Source: Oerskovia douganii
GTDB lineage: Bacteria; Actinomycetota; Actinomycetes; Actinomycetales; Cellulomonadaceae
Direction of reading: 5' to 3'
Assembly: GCF_015142735.1 (NCBI RefSeq)
Contig: NZ_JACSPN010000020.1
Location: forward strand, 17,961 to 81,960
DNA: 64,000 nucleotides
The notes beneath the pieces are model-generated. The model was not told the origin of the DNA. It saw only the letters and a program-made list of their open reading frames with translations, and did not search any database. The translations under genes were made by a program, and so were the position numbers. This document shows positions 63,845 to 64,000 of this stretch, in pieces (the first letter of the stretch is position 1; every line of letters starts with the position of its first letter).

Positions 63845-64000
63845 CCTGGATCCGCCGGCCGGATCGGGCTGAGGGGCGGGTCGTGAGAGCCGAATGCTCC
63901 TGTGACCAGCAAGAATGGACTTGCTGAGAGGCGTTCTCACCAGGCGCGGTGATGTGATCGGCGCGACGGCGCGCTGACCTGCAGGTTCGTTCGGTCGTGA
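63845..64000 (+). mobile_element. Left end of a second IS1380-type element (continues or is truncated)
   Basis: Starts with the same CCTGGATCCGCCGG as the first element, in the same orientation, and is nearly identical for about 90 bp, including a 35-bp exact stretch from 63879. After GAGAGG (about 63930) the sequence departs from the first element, so it is either a different IS1380 relative or a broken copy. The window ends before a transposase frame can be judged. Confidence 0.65.

Noticed and set aside
57016..63845. Composite transposon moved as one unit
   Set aside because: The first IS carries the same CTCAG on both its own sides, so it inserted alone; the second end is incomplete in the window.

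Overview
The window is chromosomal DNA of a high-G+C Gram-positive actinobacterium, most likely a Micrococcales member near Cellulomonadaceae/Promicromonosporaceae. This rests on the extreme GC bias of third codon positions, frequent GTG starts, ATGA/GTGA start-stop overlaps, a c-di-AMP riboswitch ahead of an NlpC/P60 gene, and the block cspA, DUF3027, sacsin-like ATPase, MFS, DUF2530 lying near the bacterial XPB helicase and its partner. The genus is inference. No rRNA, tRNA or CRISPR array was found.

Layout. 1-22.2 kb is mostly housekeeping: the 3' part of a sensor kinase gene, a HerA-type ATPase, thyA-folA, OsmC, an EcsC-like protein, an SRPBCC protein, a PadR regulator, a dimethylargininase and ornithine aminotransferase pair, a type Ic aspartate aminotransferase, a DrrAB-type ABC exporter, a universal stress protein, a riboswitch-controlled NlpC/P60 peptidase, a DtxR regulator, serC, and a MarR-MFS pair.

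20.3-43.7 kb is a cell-surface polysaccharide locus made of converging arms. The plus arm encodes two glycosyltransferases, an ABC exporter (Wzm/Wzt or TagG/TagH type) and WecB. The minus arm encodes a polyprenyl-phosphate sugar transferase, an NCS2 permease, ManA, a CgeB-like/GT2 fusion, WecC, a second CgeB-like protein, a GT2/GT4 fusion, a heparinase II/III-like protein and a DUF6270/alpha-beta-hydrolase fusion. An LCP ligase and a stand-alone DUF6270 protein sit divergently at the left edge. WecB plus WecC would make UDP-ManNAcA, so a teichuronic-acid-like, LCP-attached polymer is the best model. The segment from the end of wecB to the end of wecC (about 28.4-36.1 kb) is clearly AT-richer, suggesting an exchanged, strain-variable cassette.

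44.3-56.9 kb is a conserved actinobacterial region: DUF2530, then the minus-strand operon cold-shock protein, DUF3027, sacsin-like GHKL ATPase and MFS; a divergent TetR and alpha/beta-hydrolase pair around a palindromic operator; and the plus-strand pair of helicase-associated protein and XPB helicase.

57.0-64.0 kb is mobile or acquired. A complete IS1380-family element has matching terminal inverted repeats and a CTCAG target duplication. It is followed by a small metal and stress operon (HMA protein, P1B-type ATPase with a CPG motif, cupin, quinone-oxidoreductase-like protein) and a divergent Crp/Fnr regulator with an Fnr-type palindrome between them. A second IS1380-type left end starts at 63845 and runs to the window edge or is truncated.
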